NCBI GenBank assembly: GCA_018712985.1
Contig: DVGA01000114.1
Span: 1-64,000, forward strand
DNA: 64,000 nucleotides
DNA from: Candidatus Scatomorpha intestinavium
GTDB taxonomy: Bacteria > Bacillota > Clostridia > Oscillospirales > Oscillospiraceae
Reading direction: 5' to 3'
Shown here: positions 34,617 to 43,097 of the stretch, piece by piece
Layout of the letters: every line of letters begins with the position of its first letter
How positions within the stretch are numbered: position 1 is the stretch's first letter
Translations under genes and position numbers: made by a program
Notes under the pieces: generated by a model
Told to the model about the DNA's origin: nothing
Database searches by the model: none
The model's input: only the letters and a program-made list of their open reading frames with translations

Positions 34617-35216
34617 TTACATCTCAACGCGCCCCTCGAGCGCGCGGCTAAGCGTGGCGTCGTCCGCGAATTCGAGGTTCGATCCCACGGGTATGCCGTA
34701 GGCCAGGCGCGTGACCTTGACGCCGAAGGGCTTCAGAAGGCGTGAGATGTACATTGAGGTCGTCTCCCCCTCCGTGTCCGGGTTCAGGGCCATGATGACC
34801 TCCTCCACGCCGCCGGCGGCGACGCGGGAAACGAGCTCCGATATGCGCAGGTCGTCCGGGCCGACGTGGTTCATCGGCGAGAGGACGCCATGCAGGACGT
34901 GATAGACCCCGTCGTACTCCCTGCCCCGCTCGAACGAGGCCACGTCCCTCGGCTCCGCTACCACGCATATGACGCTCTTGTCGCGCTTGTCGCTCGAGCA
35001 TATCGGGCAGATGTCCGAATCCGTCAGGTTCTGGCACACGGAGCAGCAGTGCACGCTGCCGCGTGCGTCCAGTATGGCCGCGGCGAAGCTCTCCGCCTCC
35101 CCCTCCGGCAGGGAGAGCACGAAAAAGGCCAGGCGCTGTGCGCTCTTGCGGCCTATCCCGGGGAGCATTGCGAATTTCTCTATAAGCGTCTCAAGAGCCG
35201 CTGGAAAAAAAGACAT
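34617..35216 (-). CDS. recR: recombination mediator RecR
   Basis: 199 residues. Helix-hairpin-helix LPGIGRKSAQRLAFF (18-32), zinc finger Cys58/61/70/73, and a Toprim domain (SVICVVAEPRDV; LNPDTEGETTSMYI). Acts with RecF and RecO in loading RecA. It is usually next to dnaX and ybaB; here it lies 17 bases after rpe and 77 bases before rnj. Confidence 0.97.
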   Translation of the reverse strand: MSFFPAALETLIEKFAMLPGIGRKSAQRLAFFVLSLPEGEAESFAAAILDARGSVHCCSVCQNLTDSDICPICSSDKRDKSVICVVAEPRDVASFERGREYDGVYHVLHGVLSPMNHVGPDDLRISELVSRVAAGGVEEVIMALNPDTEGETTSMYISRLLKPFGVKVTRLAYGIPVGSNLEFADDATLSRALEGRVEM

Positions 35217-35233
35217 ATCGTCCTACCTCGATC

Positions 35234-35908
35234 TCAAAAATCTGGCTTTACCGCCGCCGCCATACGCAGCGCCTCAACTGCGGCTGCCCTGTCGGCCTTT
35301 CCGAACACGGCGCTGCCGGCGACGAGCACATTCGCCCCGGCGTCCACCACCAGCGGGGCCATGGACGGGTCTATGCCTCCGTCCACCTCTATCTCGCACG
35401 CCGGGTTCATCTGCTCGACAAGCGCGCGCAGCCCGCGTATCTTGGGCAGCTGCCCGGCCATGAAGCTCTGCCCGCCGAAGCCCGGCTCCACCGTCATCAC
35501 GAGCGCCATATCAAGCTGGGCAATGTACGGCAACAGCACTGTGGCCGGGGTTTTCGGCTTTATTGCAAGGGCGCATTTCTTGCCCCTGCCCTTTATCTCA
35601 TCTATCGCGGCGAGTATGTCCTGCGGCTCATCTGCCTCCGCGTGGAAGCAGACGAGGTCCGCCCCCGCGTCGCAGAATGCGCCCACGTAGCGGTGCGGAC
35701 GGTCTATCATGAGGTGTACGTCGAGGAACATGTCCGTTTCACCCCTCAGCGACTTCACAACCGGTATCCCGATGGATATGTTGGGCACAAACAGCCCGTC
35801 CATCACGTCAACGTGTATATAATCGGCCCCAGCGGCCTTCGCCTCCCCGACTTCGGCGGCAAGCCTGCCGAAATCCGCGGAGAGTATAGACGGGGCTATT
35901 TTTATCAT
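35234..35908 (-). CDS. rpe: ribulose-phosphate 3-epimerase
   Basis: 224 residues, TIM barrel. IAPSILSADFG at the N-terminus with the HVDVMDGLFVPNIS metal motif, then DVHLMIDRP, TVEPGFGGQSF and EIEVDGGI. Pentose-phosphate pathway, ribulose 5-phosphate to xylulose 5-phosphate. The ATG has AGGAGG 6 bases upstream; an in-frame ATG 26 codons earlier is unsupported. First gene of a minus-strand run. Confidence 0.96.
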   Translation of the reverse strand: MIKIAPSILSADFGRLAAEVGEAKAAGADYIHVDVMDGLFVPNISIGIPVVKSLRGETDMFLDVHLMIDRPHRYVGAFCDAGADLVCFHAEADEPQDILAAIDEIKGRGKKCALAIKPKTPATVLLPYIAQLDMALVMTVEPGFGGQSFMAGQLPKIRGLRALVEQMNPACEIEVDGGIDPSMAPLVVDAGANVLVAGSAVFGKADRAAAVEALRMAAAVKPDF

Positions 35909-35971
35909 AAAAGTCCTCCTGCCGTACGGCTTCGTCAAAATGCTCCTGTGGAACAACACGTTAATCAGTTT

Positions 35972-36000
35972 ATTATACATCTGCACAGCTTTTCATGCAA
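35972..36000 (-). promoter_or_regulatory. predicted sigma-A promoter of rpe-recR-rnj
   Basis: -35 TTGCAT (36000-35995), 17-base spacer, -10 TATAAT (35977-35972). Confidence 0.7.
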
Positions 36001-36015
36001 CAGTTTTAGTTTTTC

Positions 36016-36044
36016 TTGACGCACTATATTTTTAGATATAAAAT
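36016..36044 (+). promoter_or_regulatory. predicted sigma-A promoter of the xpaC-telA operon
   Basis: -35 TTGACG (36016-36021), 17-base spacer, -10 TAAAAT (36039-36044). Confidence 0.7.
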
Positions 36045-36078
36045 GTGTATAAGCCAGTTGGGCAGGAGGTAGCAAGCC

Positions 36079-36822
36079 TTGAAACGCAAAAAACGCGGCT
36101 CCGCCGCACCGATATACGCATTCACAGCCGCGTGGATAATCTGTGCCGTCATATTCCCGCTGTACGAGCTCGTATGGCTGATATTGTCATTCGCCGTCTC
36201 CCTCGCCGCAGGCATAGCGACCGCGGCGGTAATCGGCAGGCGCCCCGCCGTCGGCGGCGATTCCTCTGCGGGCAAAAATCCCTCCGGGCAGACTGAAAGC
36301 CCCGCGCAGGAGACGAAGCCGCAGTACAGCCCGGAGGTTCAGAAGATCATGGATGACGGCAAGCTCGCCATGCGGGAAATGGGCCGCCTGTATTCCACGA
36401 TAGACAACGCCGAAGTGCGCAAAAAGATAAACGAGATCATGCGCATCTCGGACAAAATAGTCCAGGACGCCGTGCAGGACGAGTCAGACGTGCCGCAGAT
36501 AAGAAAGTTCCTCGACTATTACCTGCCCACCACGATAAAGCTGCTCAACGCCTATGACCGCATGAGCGACCAGGGCATAGCCGGCGACAACCTCACCCGC
36601 TCGATGAAGAGCATAGAGGACATGCTCGACACGGCGATCGAGGCCTATAAAAAGCAGCTCGACTCGCTGTTTGAAAACCAGGCTCTCGACATCGAGACCG
36701 ACATAAGCGTCATGAACCAGATGCTCGCGCGCGAGGGCCTCACCGGCGGCGGCGGGCTTGACGACCTGATAACAAAGGCAGCGCGCTCCGGCTCCGGCAG
36801 CGCAGGGCCGGATAACGAATAA
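36079..36822 (+). CDS. xpaC: XpaC family (5-bromo-4-chloroindolyl phosphate hydrolysis) protein
   Basis: 247 residues. Two adjacent hydrophobic segments (about 10-27 and 30-50) anchor it in the membrane, followed by a linker and a helical domain with KIMDDGKLAMREMGRLYSTI and RKFLDYYLPTTIKLLNAYD, typical of XpaC/PF10112. The TTG start has AGGAGG upstream. XpaC is almost always beside TelA, as here; the pair is linked to resistance against toxic anions and cell-wall-active agents, mechanism unknown. Confidence 0.88.
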   Translation: MKRKKRGSAAPIYAFTAAWIICAVIFPLYELVWLILSFAVSLAAGIATAAVIGRRPAVGGDSSAGKNPSGQTESPAQETKPQYSPEVQKIMDDGKLAMREMGRLYSTIDNAEVRKKINEIMRISDKIVQDAVQDESDVPQIRKFLDYYLPTTIKLLNAYDRMSDQGIAGDNLTRSMKSIEDMLDTAIEAYKKQLDSLFENQALDIETDISVMNQMLAREGLTGGGGLDDLITKAARSGSGSAGPDNE

Positions 36823-36840
36823 GAAAGGACGCAACTCACA

Positions 36841-38007
36841 ATGGACGAGAATAAAGAATTCATCCCCTCCCTAACGCTCGACCCCAACGCGGCCAGCGCC
36901 GCGGCCGAGGCGATTGCCGAGCCCGTGTTCGAAGCGCCCGCCGAAAAAAAGGAAGTCCCCGCCGAAAAGCTCGACATCGACCGCCTCTCCCCCGCCGAGC
37001 AGGCCGCCGTGCGTGAGTTTGCCAAGCAGATTGACGTCACGAACGCCGAACAGATACTGAATTACGGCTCCGCGGCGCAGAAGAACGTCGCCGATTTTTC
37101 GGACGCCGCGCTCAGCAAGGTCCGCACCAAGGACATGGGCGAGATAGGCCAGGAACTCTCTGACCTTGTCGTGGAGCTTCAGGGGCTCGACTTTGACGAG
37201 GCCGAGGAGAAAAAGGGCTTCATGGGCCTTTTCAAAAAGACCCGTCAGAACATCGCCTCGCTCAAGGCGCAGTACGACAAAGCCGAGGAGAACGTCGACA
37301 AGATAACCGCCGAGCTTGAAAAGCACGAGCTCACGCTCATGAAGGACATCGCCATGATGGACAAGCTCTATGAGCGGAACCAGCAGTATTACAAGGAGCT
37401 CACCATGTACATCGTGGCGGGTAAGCTCCGCTGCGAGGAGCTGCGCTCCAGGGACCTGCCGGAGGCACAGCGCAAGGCGCAGGAGAGCGGCCTTCCCGAG
37501 GACGCCCAGGCCGCCAACGACCTTGCCAACATGATCGGCCGCTTTGAGAAAAAGCTGCACGACCTTGAGCTGACGCGCATGATTTCCGTCCAGATGGCCC
37601 CGCAAATCAGGATGATACAATCCAACGACGCCGTCATGAGCGAAAAGATTCGCTCGTCCATAGTGAACACCATCCCGCTCTGGAAGAGCCAGATGGTCCT
37701 TGCCCTCACGCTGCACCACTCCCAGCAGGCCATGGAGGCCCAGCGCGAGGTGAATGACGTCACGAACCGCCTTCTCCGCTCCAACGCCGAGAAGCTGCAC
37801 CAGGGCAGCGTGGACATCGCGCGCGAGAGCGAACGCGGCATAGTGGACATCGAAACTCTGCAAAAAACCAATCAGGAGCTCATCGCCACGCTCGAGGAGG
37901 TTCGTCAGATACAGGCGGACGGCGCGAAAAAGCGCGCGGAGGCCGAGGTGGAGCTCGGCCGAATAGAGGGCGAGCTCAAGCAGAAGCTCCTGGAGCTGAG
38001 GGGCTGA
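36841..38007 (+). CDS. telA: TelA family toxic-anion resistance protein
   Basis: 388 residues, largely helical coiled coil with no membrane segment. Conserved family stretches: KKGFMGLFKKTRQNIASL, KHELTLMKDIAMMDKLYERN, LTRMISVQMAPQIRMIQ and IPLWKSQMVLALTLHHSQQ. TelA (PF05816) was named for tellurite resistance and is tied to envelope stress. 18 bases downstream of xpaC. Confidence 0.92.
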   Translation: MDENKEFIPSLTLDPNAASAAAEAIAEPVFEAPAEKKEVPAEKLDIDRLSPAEQAAVREFAKQIDVTNAEQILNYGSAAQKNVADFSDAALSKVRTKDMGEIGQELSDLVVELQGLDFDEAEEKKGFMGLFKKTRQNIASLKAQYDKAEENVDKITAELEKHELTLMKDIAMMDKLYERNQQYYKELTMYIVAGKLRCEELRSRDLPEAQRKAQESGLPEDAQAANDLANMIGRFEKKLHDLELTRMISVQMAPQIRMIQSNDAVMSEKIRSSIVNTIPLWKSQMVLALTLHHSQQAMEAQREVNDVTNRLLRSNAEKLHQGSVDIARESERGIVDIETLQKTNQELIATLEEVRQIQADGAKKRAEAEVELGRIEGELKQKLLELRG

Positions 38008-38011
38008 GAGG

Positions 38012-38560
38012 ATGGATTTTTTCAAATCTAAGGCCGGCGCGCTGCTGCTCGCCGTGCTCGTTGTTGCTGGCTCCACGCTGCTGAACACCCGCGTGAAGCT
38101 TGGCTCCGCTGTCAACGAGATCGAGGACAAATTCTACACCGACATTGAGGGCGAGCGCAGCATCTACTCCCGCCTGGAGGAAAAGCTGTCCGCCTCGAAC
38201 GGCTACGCCGCCGTGCTCTCGTCCTATGACAAGGAGGCCGCGGACGCGCTCTATGAGGAGCGGGACAGCCTTCTCTGGGCAACCGAGGGCGACGATATCG
38301 ACTATATGGCCTATTGCAGCGAAAGCCTCGACCGGGCCTTCGACGAAGCGCAGCGCTCTCTCGCCGGATATGAGCTCAGCGAAGGTGACGTCTCTGATGC
38401 AAAATACTACGCCGAAATATACGAAGGCGCGCAGAAGATGATAACGGAAAACAGCTATAACAGCGCCGTGACAGACTTCACACGCTCAGTATACAACACC
38501 TTCCCCACTGATATTCTCGCCGAGCTCGCCGGTGTTGACGAGCCTCAGCGCTTCAGCTGA
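38012..38560 (+). CDS. LemA-like membrane-anchored helical protein
   Basis: 182 residues. One hydrophobic N-terminal segment (about 8-25), then a helical domain. It resembles a short LemA protein, with RSIYSRLEEKLSASNGY near the start and YNSAVTDFTRSVYNTFPTDI near the end, where LemA proteins have a YN...N...FP motif. The next gene encodes a TPM protein, and lemA-TPM pairs are common. ATG with GAGGGG upstream, 4 bases after telA. Family call is moderate because of the reduced size. Confidence 0.65.
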   Translation: MDFFKSKAGALLLAVLVVAGSTLLNTRVKLGSAVNEIEDKFYTDIEGERSIYSRLEEKLSASNGYAAVLSSYDKEAADALYEERDSLLWATEGDDIDYMAYCSESLDRAFDEAQRSLAGYELSEGDVSDAKYYAEIYEGAQKMITENSYNSAVTDFTRSVYNTFPTDILAELAGVDEPQRFS

Positions 38561-38573
38561 GCGAAAGGCGCAT

Positions 38574-39503
38574 ATGAAAAAACGTATTATTACTTTGCTG
38601 CTCGCCATCGCCGTCCTCTCCCTCCCTGTCCTCGCCGCGGACATACCCGACGCCGGCACGGGGGACGACTTCTACGTCCACGACGAGGCCGGCACCCTCT
38701 CGGAAAGCACACGGGAGCTTATCCTCAACGCTAACGGCCCGCTTGAGCAGTACTGCTCCGGCGCGCAGCTCGTCGTGGTCACGATAAACTACCTGCCGGA
38801 CGGCTATGACAGCGAGCAGTACGCTAATCTGCTCTTCCGTTCCTGGGGCGTGGGCAGCGAAACGGAAAATAACGGCATGCTGCTTCTGCACGTCGTGCGC
38901 GAGGACCGCGGATGGCTGGTGCAGGGCTCCGGGCTGGAGAGCGCCTTCGGCACCGACGAGATAAACGACCTGCTGGACACATTTTTCTGGCCGTATTCCG
39001 ACGCCGGGGAGTACAACGAGGCCGTCGCAAACCTCGTGCCGCACCTCATCGACGTCTATGCCGGGATTTACGGCACCGACCAGCTCTATGGCGGCACCGG
39101 CGCGGCCCCTGATACGGAATACTCCAATTCATCATTTGACGAACATGTCGATGAATATCTCAGCCTGCGCAGACAGCGAAAGCTTGTCTTCACTATTACT
39201 GTCCTTGTCTTCGTGCTCATAGCTGTGTTTTTCGGCTCTCTCAACAGAAGGCGCAGCTATTACAGCGCCTATGGCACGCGGCTGCCGCTGTACTTTTTCT
39301 TCTGCGGCGGGCCGCGTGGCCCGAGGGGCCCGCGATGGCCGAGAGGGCCCCGCCCGCCGCGCGGCGGCGGAGGCTTCCACGGCGGCAGCTTCGGAGGAAG
39401 CGGCGGCTTCCGCGGAGGCGGCTTTGGCGGGGGCGGAGGCTTCCGCGGAGGCGGCTTCGGAGGCGGAGGACGTCCCTCCGGCGGCGGAGGCGGCCGCAGA
39501 TAG
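38574..39503 (+). CDS. TPM-domain (YgcG-like) secreted/membrane protein with Gly-Arg-rich tail
   Basis: 309 residues. Signal peptide (1-20), TPM domain (about 25-180; YVHDEAGTLSESTRELIL at its start), one membrane segment (about 213-230), then a cytoplasmic tail of about 80 residues of Pro-Arg-Gly and GGF repeats. The TPM fold occurs in YgcG and in the PSII repair protein TLP18.3, some with phosphatase activity. The start at 38574 gives a clean signal peptide; the longer frame starting at 38532 overlaps the previous gene. Last gene of the operon. Confidence 0.88.
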   Translation: MKKRIITLLLAIAVLSLPVLAADIPDAGTGDDFYVHDEAGTLSESTRELILNANGPLEQYCSGAQLVVVTINYLPDGYDSEQYANLLFRSWGVGSETENNGMLLLHVVREDRGWLVQGSGLESAFGTDEINDLLDTFFWPYSDAGEYNEAVANLVPHLIDVYAGIYGTDQLYGGTGAAPDTEYSNSSFDEHVDEYLSLRRQRKLVFTITVLVFVLIAVFFGSLNRRRSYYSAYGTRLPLYFFFCGGPRGPRGPRWPRGPRPPRGGGGFHGGSFGGSGGFRGGGFGGGGGFRGGGFGGGGRPSGGGGGRR

Positions 39504-39512
39504 CAAAAAATC

Positions 39513-39550
39513 AAACAGTCCCGGACTTTTCGTCCGGGACTGTTTTTTTA
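39513..39550. terminator. bidirectional terminator between the TPM and ubiD genes
   Basis: Perfect 14-bp stem (39513-39526 with 39532-39545), 5-base loop, T-run on the plus side and A-rich flank on the other. Confidence 0.9.
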
Positions 39551-40888
39551 TACTATCTCGTACTTGCCAAGGTCAACATCCATGAAGCTGACGCGCGTGT
39601 ACTCCGCCGGCTTCGGCACCGGGTAGGTGCAGTCAAAGCCCATTTTCGCCGCCACGTTGTCTTTTACTACCGGGTTCAGCTCATGGCCGAAGGCGCCCGG
39701 GATTATGACGATGTCCTTGGCCGGGTCGCAGCGCGTGCACAGGGCGCGCTCAACATCCTCGGCGTCAAAGATGTTCACGTCACTGTTTACAACTGTGACC
39801 ATCTGCAAATCCGAAAACGCCGCAAAAGCCGCCATTATCGCGTTCTTCGCCAGGCCGTTTGAAGGCGGGTCCATCTGCAGCACGATGTGGTAGTGGCTTC
39901 CGCCGTGCGTCATATAGACGTTCTTCAGCCCCTTCACCTGACGGCTTATCGTGCGGAAAAGGTTTGCCTCAATGCCGAGGCCCTGCCCGTTCCATACCTC
40001 TTTTCCCGGGTGCAGGGTGCTGATGATCGCATTTTTCCGCATGGTCATCTTCCTTATTTTGACGACCCAGCGGTCCGCCCTCGTGGCGTAGTAGCCGCTC
40101 ACCTCACCGAAAGGCCCCTCCGGCTCCCTGACGTACGGGAGTATCTCGGCCTCCATCACCAGCTCCGCGTCGGCTATGGCCTCCACGCCCACAGAGAGCC
40201 CCGGGCAGAGCCTCGCCGGCTCGCCGAGGAGATACGACGCCACTGCGAGCTCGTCCACGTCTATCGGCGCGGCGGAGCTCGGTGTGGTAGCCGCGACGAA
40301 ATAGGCGGGGTGCACGCCGTTGTTTATGGTAATTTCCAGCGGCTCTCCCCGCGCCTCGGCGCGCTCATAATAGTCGCGCAGGTGCCGCCCCATGTCCATC
40401 AGCAGCCCAAGGCGGTCCCTGCCGCTCACCATCAGCCGGTGCACGGACGTGTTGCGGACTCCCGTGTCCGGGTCGCGGGCAATTATCACGCAGTTGGAAA
40501 AATACGGCCCGCCGTCCAGCAGCGCGTGCGTCGGAATCGGTATCTTCGTCAGATCGGGCTCATCGAATATGACCTCGCGGCAGGGCGCTTCATCAACTAC
40601 CACGGGCGCCACCGGCGCGGTTTTCAGCGAATCCACCGCGTCGGCGAAGAGCCAGGGTATATCCGCCGCCGGACGGTCAAATATTGCCGCGACGTTGTCG
40701 CGGTTCCACCACCAGCCGGTGGTCAGCGGATAGTCATAGCCCTTTACGTTCTCAAAAACAAGTGCCTTCCCGCCCTCCAGCTTCGCGCTTATGCCCGACA
40801 GCTCATGGACGGCGTCAACCGGCGTTTTAACGCGGGCAAGGCGTCCCGCAGCCTCCATTTTGTCGAGGCAGTATCTCATGTCCTTCAT
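39548..40888 (-). CDS. ubiD: UbiD family prenylated-FMN-dependent (de)carboxylase
   Basis: 446 residues, a typical though slightly short UbiD. Visible: NTSVHRLMVSGRDRLGLLMD (prFMN/metal region, conserved Arg), EGPFGEVSGYY with the conserved Glu of the E-R-E triad, and HPGKEVWNGQGLGIEANL. UbiD enzymes reversibly decarboxylate aromatic or alpha,beta-unsaturated acids. It uses prFMN made by UbiX, whose gene is 19 bases upstream. The operon includes a CoA-transferase and a 2-oxoacid:ferredoxin oxidoreductase, so its substrate is likely an intermediate of organic-acid metabolism, not ubiquinone. Cytoplasmic. Confidence 0.92.
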   Translation of the reverse strand: MKDMRYCLDKMEAAGRLARVKTPVDAVHELSGISAKLEGGKALVFENVKGYDYPLTTGWWWNRDNVAAIFDRPAADIPWLFADAVDSLKTAPVAPVVVDEAPCREVIFDEPDLTKIPIPTHALLDGGPYFSNCVIIARDPDTGVRNTSVHRLMVSGRDRLGLLMDMGRHLRDYYERAEARGEPLEITINNGVHPAYFVAATTPSSAAPIDVDELAVASYLLGEPARLCPGLSVGVEAIADAELVMEAEILPYVREPEGPFGEVSGYYATRADRWVVKIRKMTMRKNAIISTLHPGKEVWNGQGLGIEANLFRTISRQVKGLKNVYMTHGGSHYHIVLQMDPPSNGLAKNAIMAAFAAFSDLQMVTVVNSDVNIFDAEDVERALCTRCDPAKDIVIIPGAFGHELNPVVKDNVAAKMGFDCTYPVPKPAEYTRVSFMDVDLGKYEIV

Positions 40889-40907
40889 GGCCTTGCACCT
40901 ACCTTTC

Positions 40908-41474
40908 TCAGTCTCCGCCCCATGGCCGGAAGCCGGACGGGATAATATCGAACTGCATCAGCGCCTTGCCGAGCACGTGGTCCGCAATGTCGCCGATGTT
41001 CTCCGGGCAGTTGTAAAAAGTCAGCATCGGCGGCACTATGGCGCAGCCGGCCTCGGCGGCGGCAAGCATGTTTTTGATGTGTATGATGCTCAGCGGCGTC
41101 TCGCGCGGCATCAGCACAACCTTCCTGCCCTCCTTGATGCACACGTCCGCGGCCCTGACGAGCAGGTTGTCGGCGTAGCCGTGCGCCACGGCGGAGAGCG
41201 TCTTCATGCTGCACGGGGCGATTATCATGCCGTCTGTACTGAATGAGCCGCTCGCCACCTCCGCGGCAGTGTCCTCCGGCTCATAGACGCGCGCGGCCAG
41301 GGCTCTGACCTCTTCCGGCTGCATGGCGCACTCTATCTGCAGGTTGCGCTCCGCCGCGCGGCTCATGATCAGCAGCGTTTCAACCTCCGGCATTCCGTTC
41401 AGCATTTTCAGCAGCCGTACGCCGAGAGAAACTCCATCCGCCCCGCTTATGCCAACTATGAGCCTCTTTTTCAT
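40908..41474 (-). CDS. ubiX: UbiX family flavin prenyltransferase
   Basis: 188 residues. Opening RLIVGISGADGVSLG (the GASGA-type flavin site with Ile in place of the first Ala), IIAPCSMKTLSAVAHGYADN, and PRETPLSIIHIKNMLAAAEAG. Makes prenylated FMN for UbiD. The ATG overlaps the stop of the CoA-transferase gene as TGATG. Length typical. Confidence 0.94.
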   Translation of the reverse strand: MKKRLIVGISGADGVSLGVRLLKMLNGMPEVETLLIMSRAAERNLQIECAMQPEEVRALAARVYEPEDTAAEVASGSFSTDGMIIAPCSMKTLSAVAHGYADNLLVRAADVCIKEGRKVVLMPRETPLSIIHIKNMLAAAEAGCAIVPPMLTFYNCPENIGDIADHVLGKALMQFDIIPSGFRPWGGD

Positions 41475-43030
41475 CACTCGCCGAGGCCCATTTTCTCCGG
41501 GCGGAAGAGCCTTGCGTCCATCTCACGCAGGTCCTCGGCAATCGCGGGGGTGAACTCCATCTTACCGAGGATGTCCCGCTCGAGGTCGACGCCCGGGGCG
41601 ATTTCCGTGAGCGTCAGCCTGCCGTCGATTATCCTGAAAACGGCGCGTTCGGTGATAAACGCCACCTTCTGGTGCGTCTCTGCGGCATAGCTGCTCGAGA
41701 AGGTCACCTGCTCAAGCTCCTTTTTGAACTTAATCCCGCTGCCGTCCTTCCGGATAACGAGCTTGCCGTCCTCCACGGCTATGTCGGCCTTGCCGGAGGT
41801 GAAGGAGAAAGCGAAGCAGACTATCGGCGTGTTCTGTGAGATATTCACGAACCCGCCGGGGCCGACGCAGCGCCCGCCGAATTTGGAGACGTTCACGCTT
41901 CCGGAGGGGTCGATTTCCGCGCAGCCGAGCACGGTCAGGTCGAGTCCGCCGCCGTCATATGTTGTGAACATGTCCGCGGAGCGGGAGATGGAATCCGGAT
42001 TTACGGCCGCACCGAATAGCACGCCGTCCAGCGGCACGCCGCCGTACACGCCGGTCTCGAGGGTAAGCGTCAGCTTGCCGCTTATCCCCTCCTCGTTCGC
42101 AACGTTCGCAACCGAGGCGGGTATGCCTATTCCGAGGTTCACCAGCATTCCGGGCTTCAGCTCCATTGCGGCCCGCCGGGCTATCACCTTTTTGAACGTC
42201 ATCGGCATCGGGGCCACGCCCTGCCCCTCCGGCATACGGATGTTGCCGGTGAGCTGCGGGGAATATTCGAGCGCAGCATTGTCCTGCTTTTCCGCCCGCA
42301 CAATATAGTTAACGTACGATTTGTGTATGAGTACGTTCTTCGGGTCGAGGGAGCCAGCCCTGACCACCTCGTTTACCTCTACTATAACAGTACCGCCGTT
42401 GTTGTGCACGGCCGCGGCAAGCTCGAGCAGGTCGCTCCTGATGGGCTCGTTTTCCGCGGAAATGTTGCCGTCCTCGTCGGCATAGCTCGCATGGAGGATG
42501 CAGGCGTCGATTTTGAAGGCCTTGTAAAACAGGTAGTCCTTGCCGTCTATCTCCATCAGTCGGACAATCTCCCTGCCTTGCTCTTTGGCGCGGTCGTTTA
42601 TGCGGCATCCCTCCTGCCTGGGATCTGCATATGTGTTGAGGCCGACATGGGTAATTATTCCGGGCCTGTGCCCGCCTATCGCGGCCATGAGTTGCCCGTA
42701 TATGCCGAGCGGCATCGTATATGCCGCGATCTTGTTCTCGCTGCACGCCCTGCCGATCGCCGGGGACATGCGAAGGTGCGAAGCGATGAGGGTGTCGATT
42801 ATGCCGTCGTCCTTCACCTTGGAAAGGCCGCAGCCGTCCTCCATAAAGTCACCCGGCGCCACGCCGGAGACGATGGTAAGCGCTTTCGGCGAGCCCTTTT
42901 CGCGGAAGCTCCTGCCCATGGCGTCCAAAATGGTATCCGGCGAGGAAAAAGCCCCAAAACCGCTCACGCCGAGTGTCATGCCGTCGTGCATGAGCTCCAC
43001 TGCCTCGGCCGCTGATATTACTTTAGCCAA
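41474..43030 (-). CDS. fused-subunit acyl-CoA:carboxylate CoA-transferase (class I, YdiF/Pct type)
   Basis: 518 residues from a TTG with AGGAGG upstream (AKVISAAEAVELM follows). Both halves of a class I CoA-transferase are present: the N-terminal alpha-like half (MTLGVSGFGAFSSPDTI) and the C-terminal beta-like half carrying LETGVYGGVP with the catalytic Glu near residue 325. Related enzymes include propionate, acetoacetate and lactate CoA-transferases. It would activate an imported acid or recycle CoA from the oxidoreductase product. Located between the oxidoreductase and ubiX. Confidence 0.9.
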   Translation of the reverse strand: MAKVISAAEAVELMHDGMTLGVSGFGAFSSPDTILDAMGRSFREKGSPKALTIVSGVAPGDFMEDGCGLSKVKDDGIIDTLIASHLRMSPAIGRACSENKIAAYTMPLGIYGQLMAAIGGHRPGIITHVGLNTYADPRQEGCRINDRAKEQGREIVRLMEIDGKDYLFYKAFKIDACILHASYADEDGNISAENEPIRSDLLELAAAVHNNGGTVIVEVNEVVRAGSLDPKNVLIHKSYVNYIVRAEKQDNAALEYSPQLTGNIRMPEGQGVAPMPMTFKKVIARRAAMELKPGMLVNLGIGIPASVANVANEEGISGKLTLTLETGVYGGVPLDGVLFGAAVNPDSISRSADMFTTYDGGGLDLTVLGCAEIDPSGSVNVSKFGGRCVGPGGFVNISQNTPIVCFAFSFTSGKADIAVEDGKLVIRKDGSGIKFKKELEQVTFSSSYAAETHQKVAFITERAVFRIIDGRLTLTEIAPGVDLERDILGKMEFTPAIAEDLREMDARLFRPEKMGLGE

Positions 43031-43053
43031 TCTGATCCTCCTGTTCTGATAAA

Positions 43054-43084
43054 CGGGCCGCCCAGTTCGCAGCCGGACGGCCCG
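43054..43084 (-). other. hairpin between oxidoreductase beta and CoA-transferase genes
   Basis: 7-bp stem CGGGCCG/CGGCCCG (43054-43060 with 43078-43084), 17-base loop, followed on the minus strand by TTTAT. Possibly a weak terminator or mRNA processing site lowering expression of the distal genes. Confidence 0.4.
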
Positions 43085-43097
43085 CAAAGTTTAACTG

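Noticed and set aside
36871-38130. 419-codon open frame on the minus strand
   Set aside because: Antisense of telA and the LemA-like gene; shadow of helical codon patterns.
39370-39500. GC-rich short tandem repeat, possible CRISPR or repeat locus
   Set aside because: It is in frame and encodes the Gly/Arg-rich GGF tail of the TPM protein; spacing is irregular.
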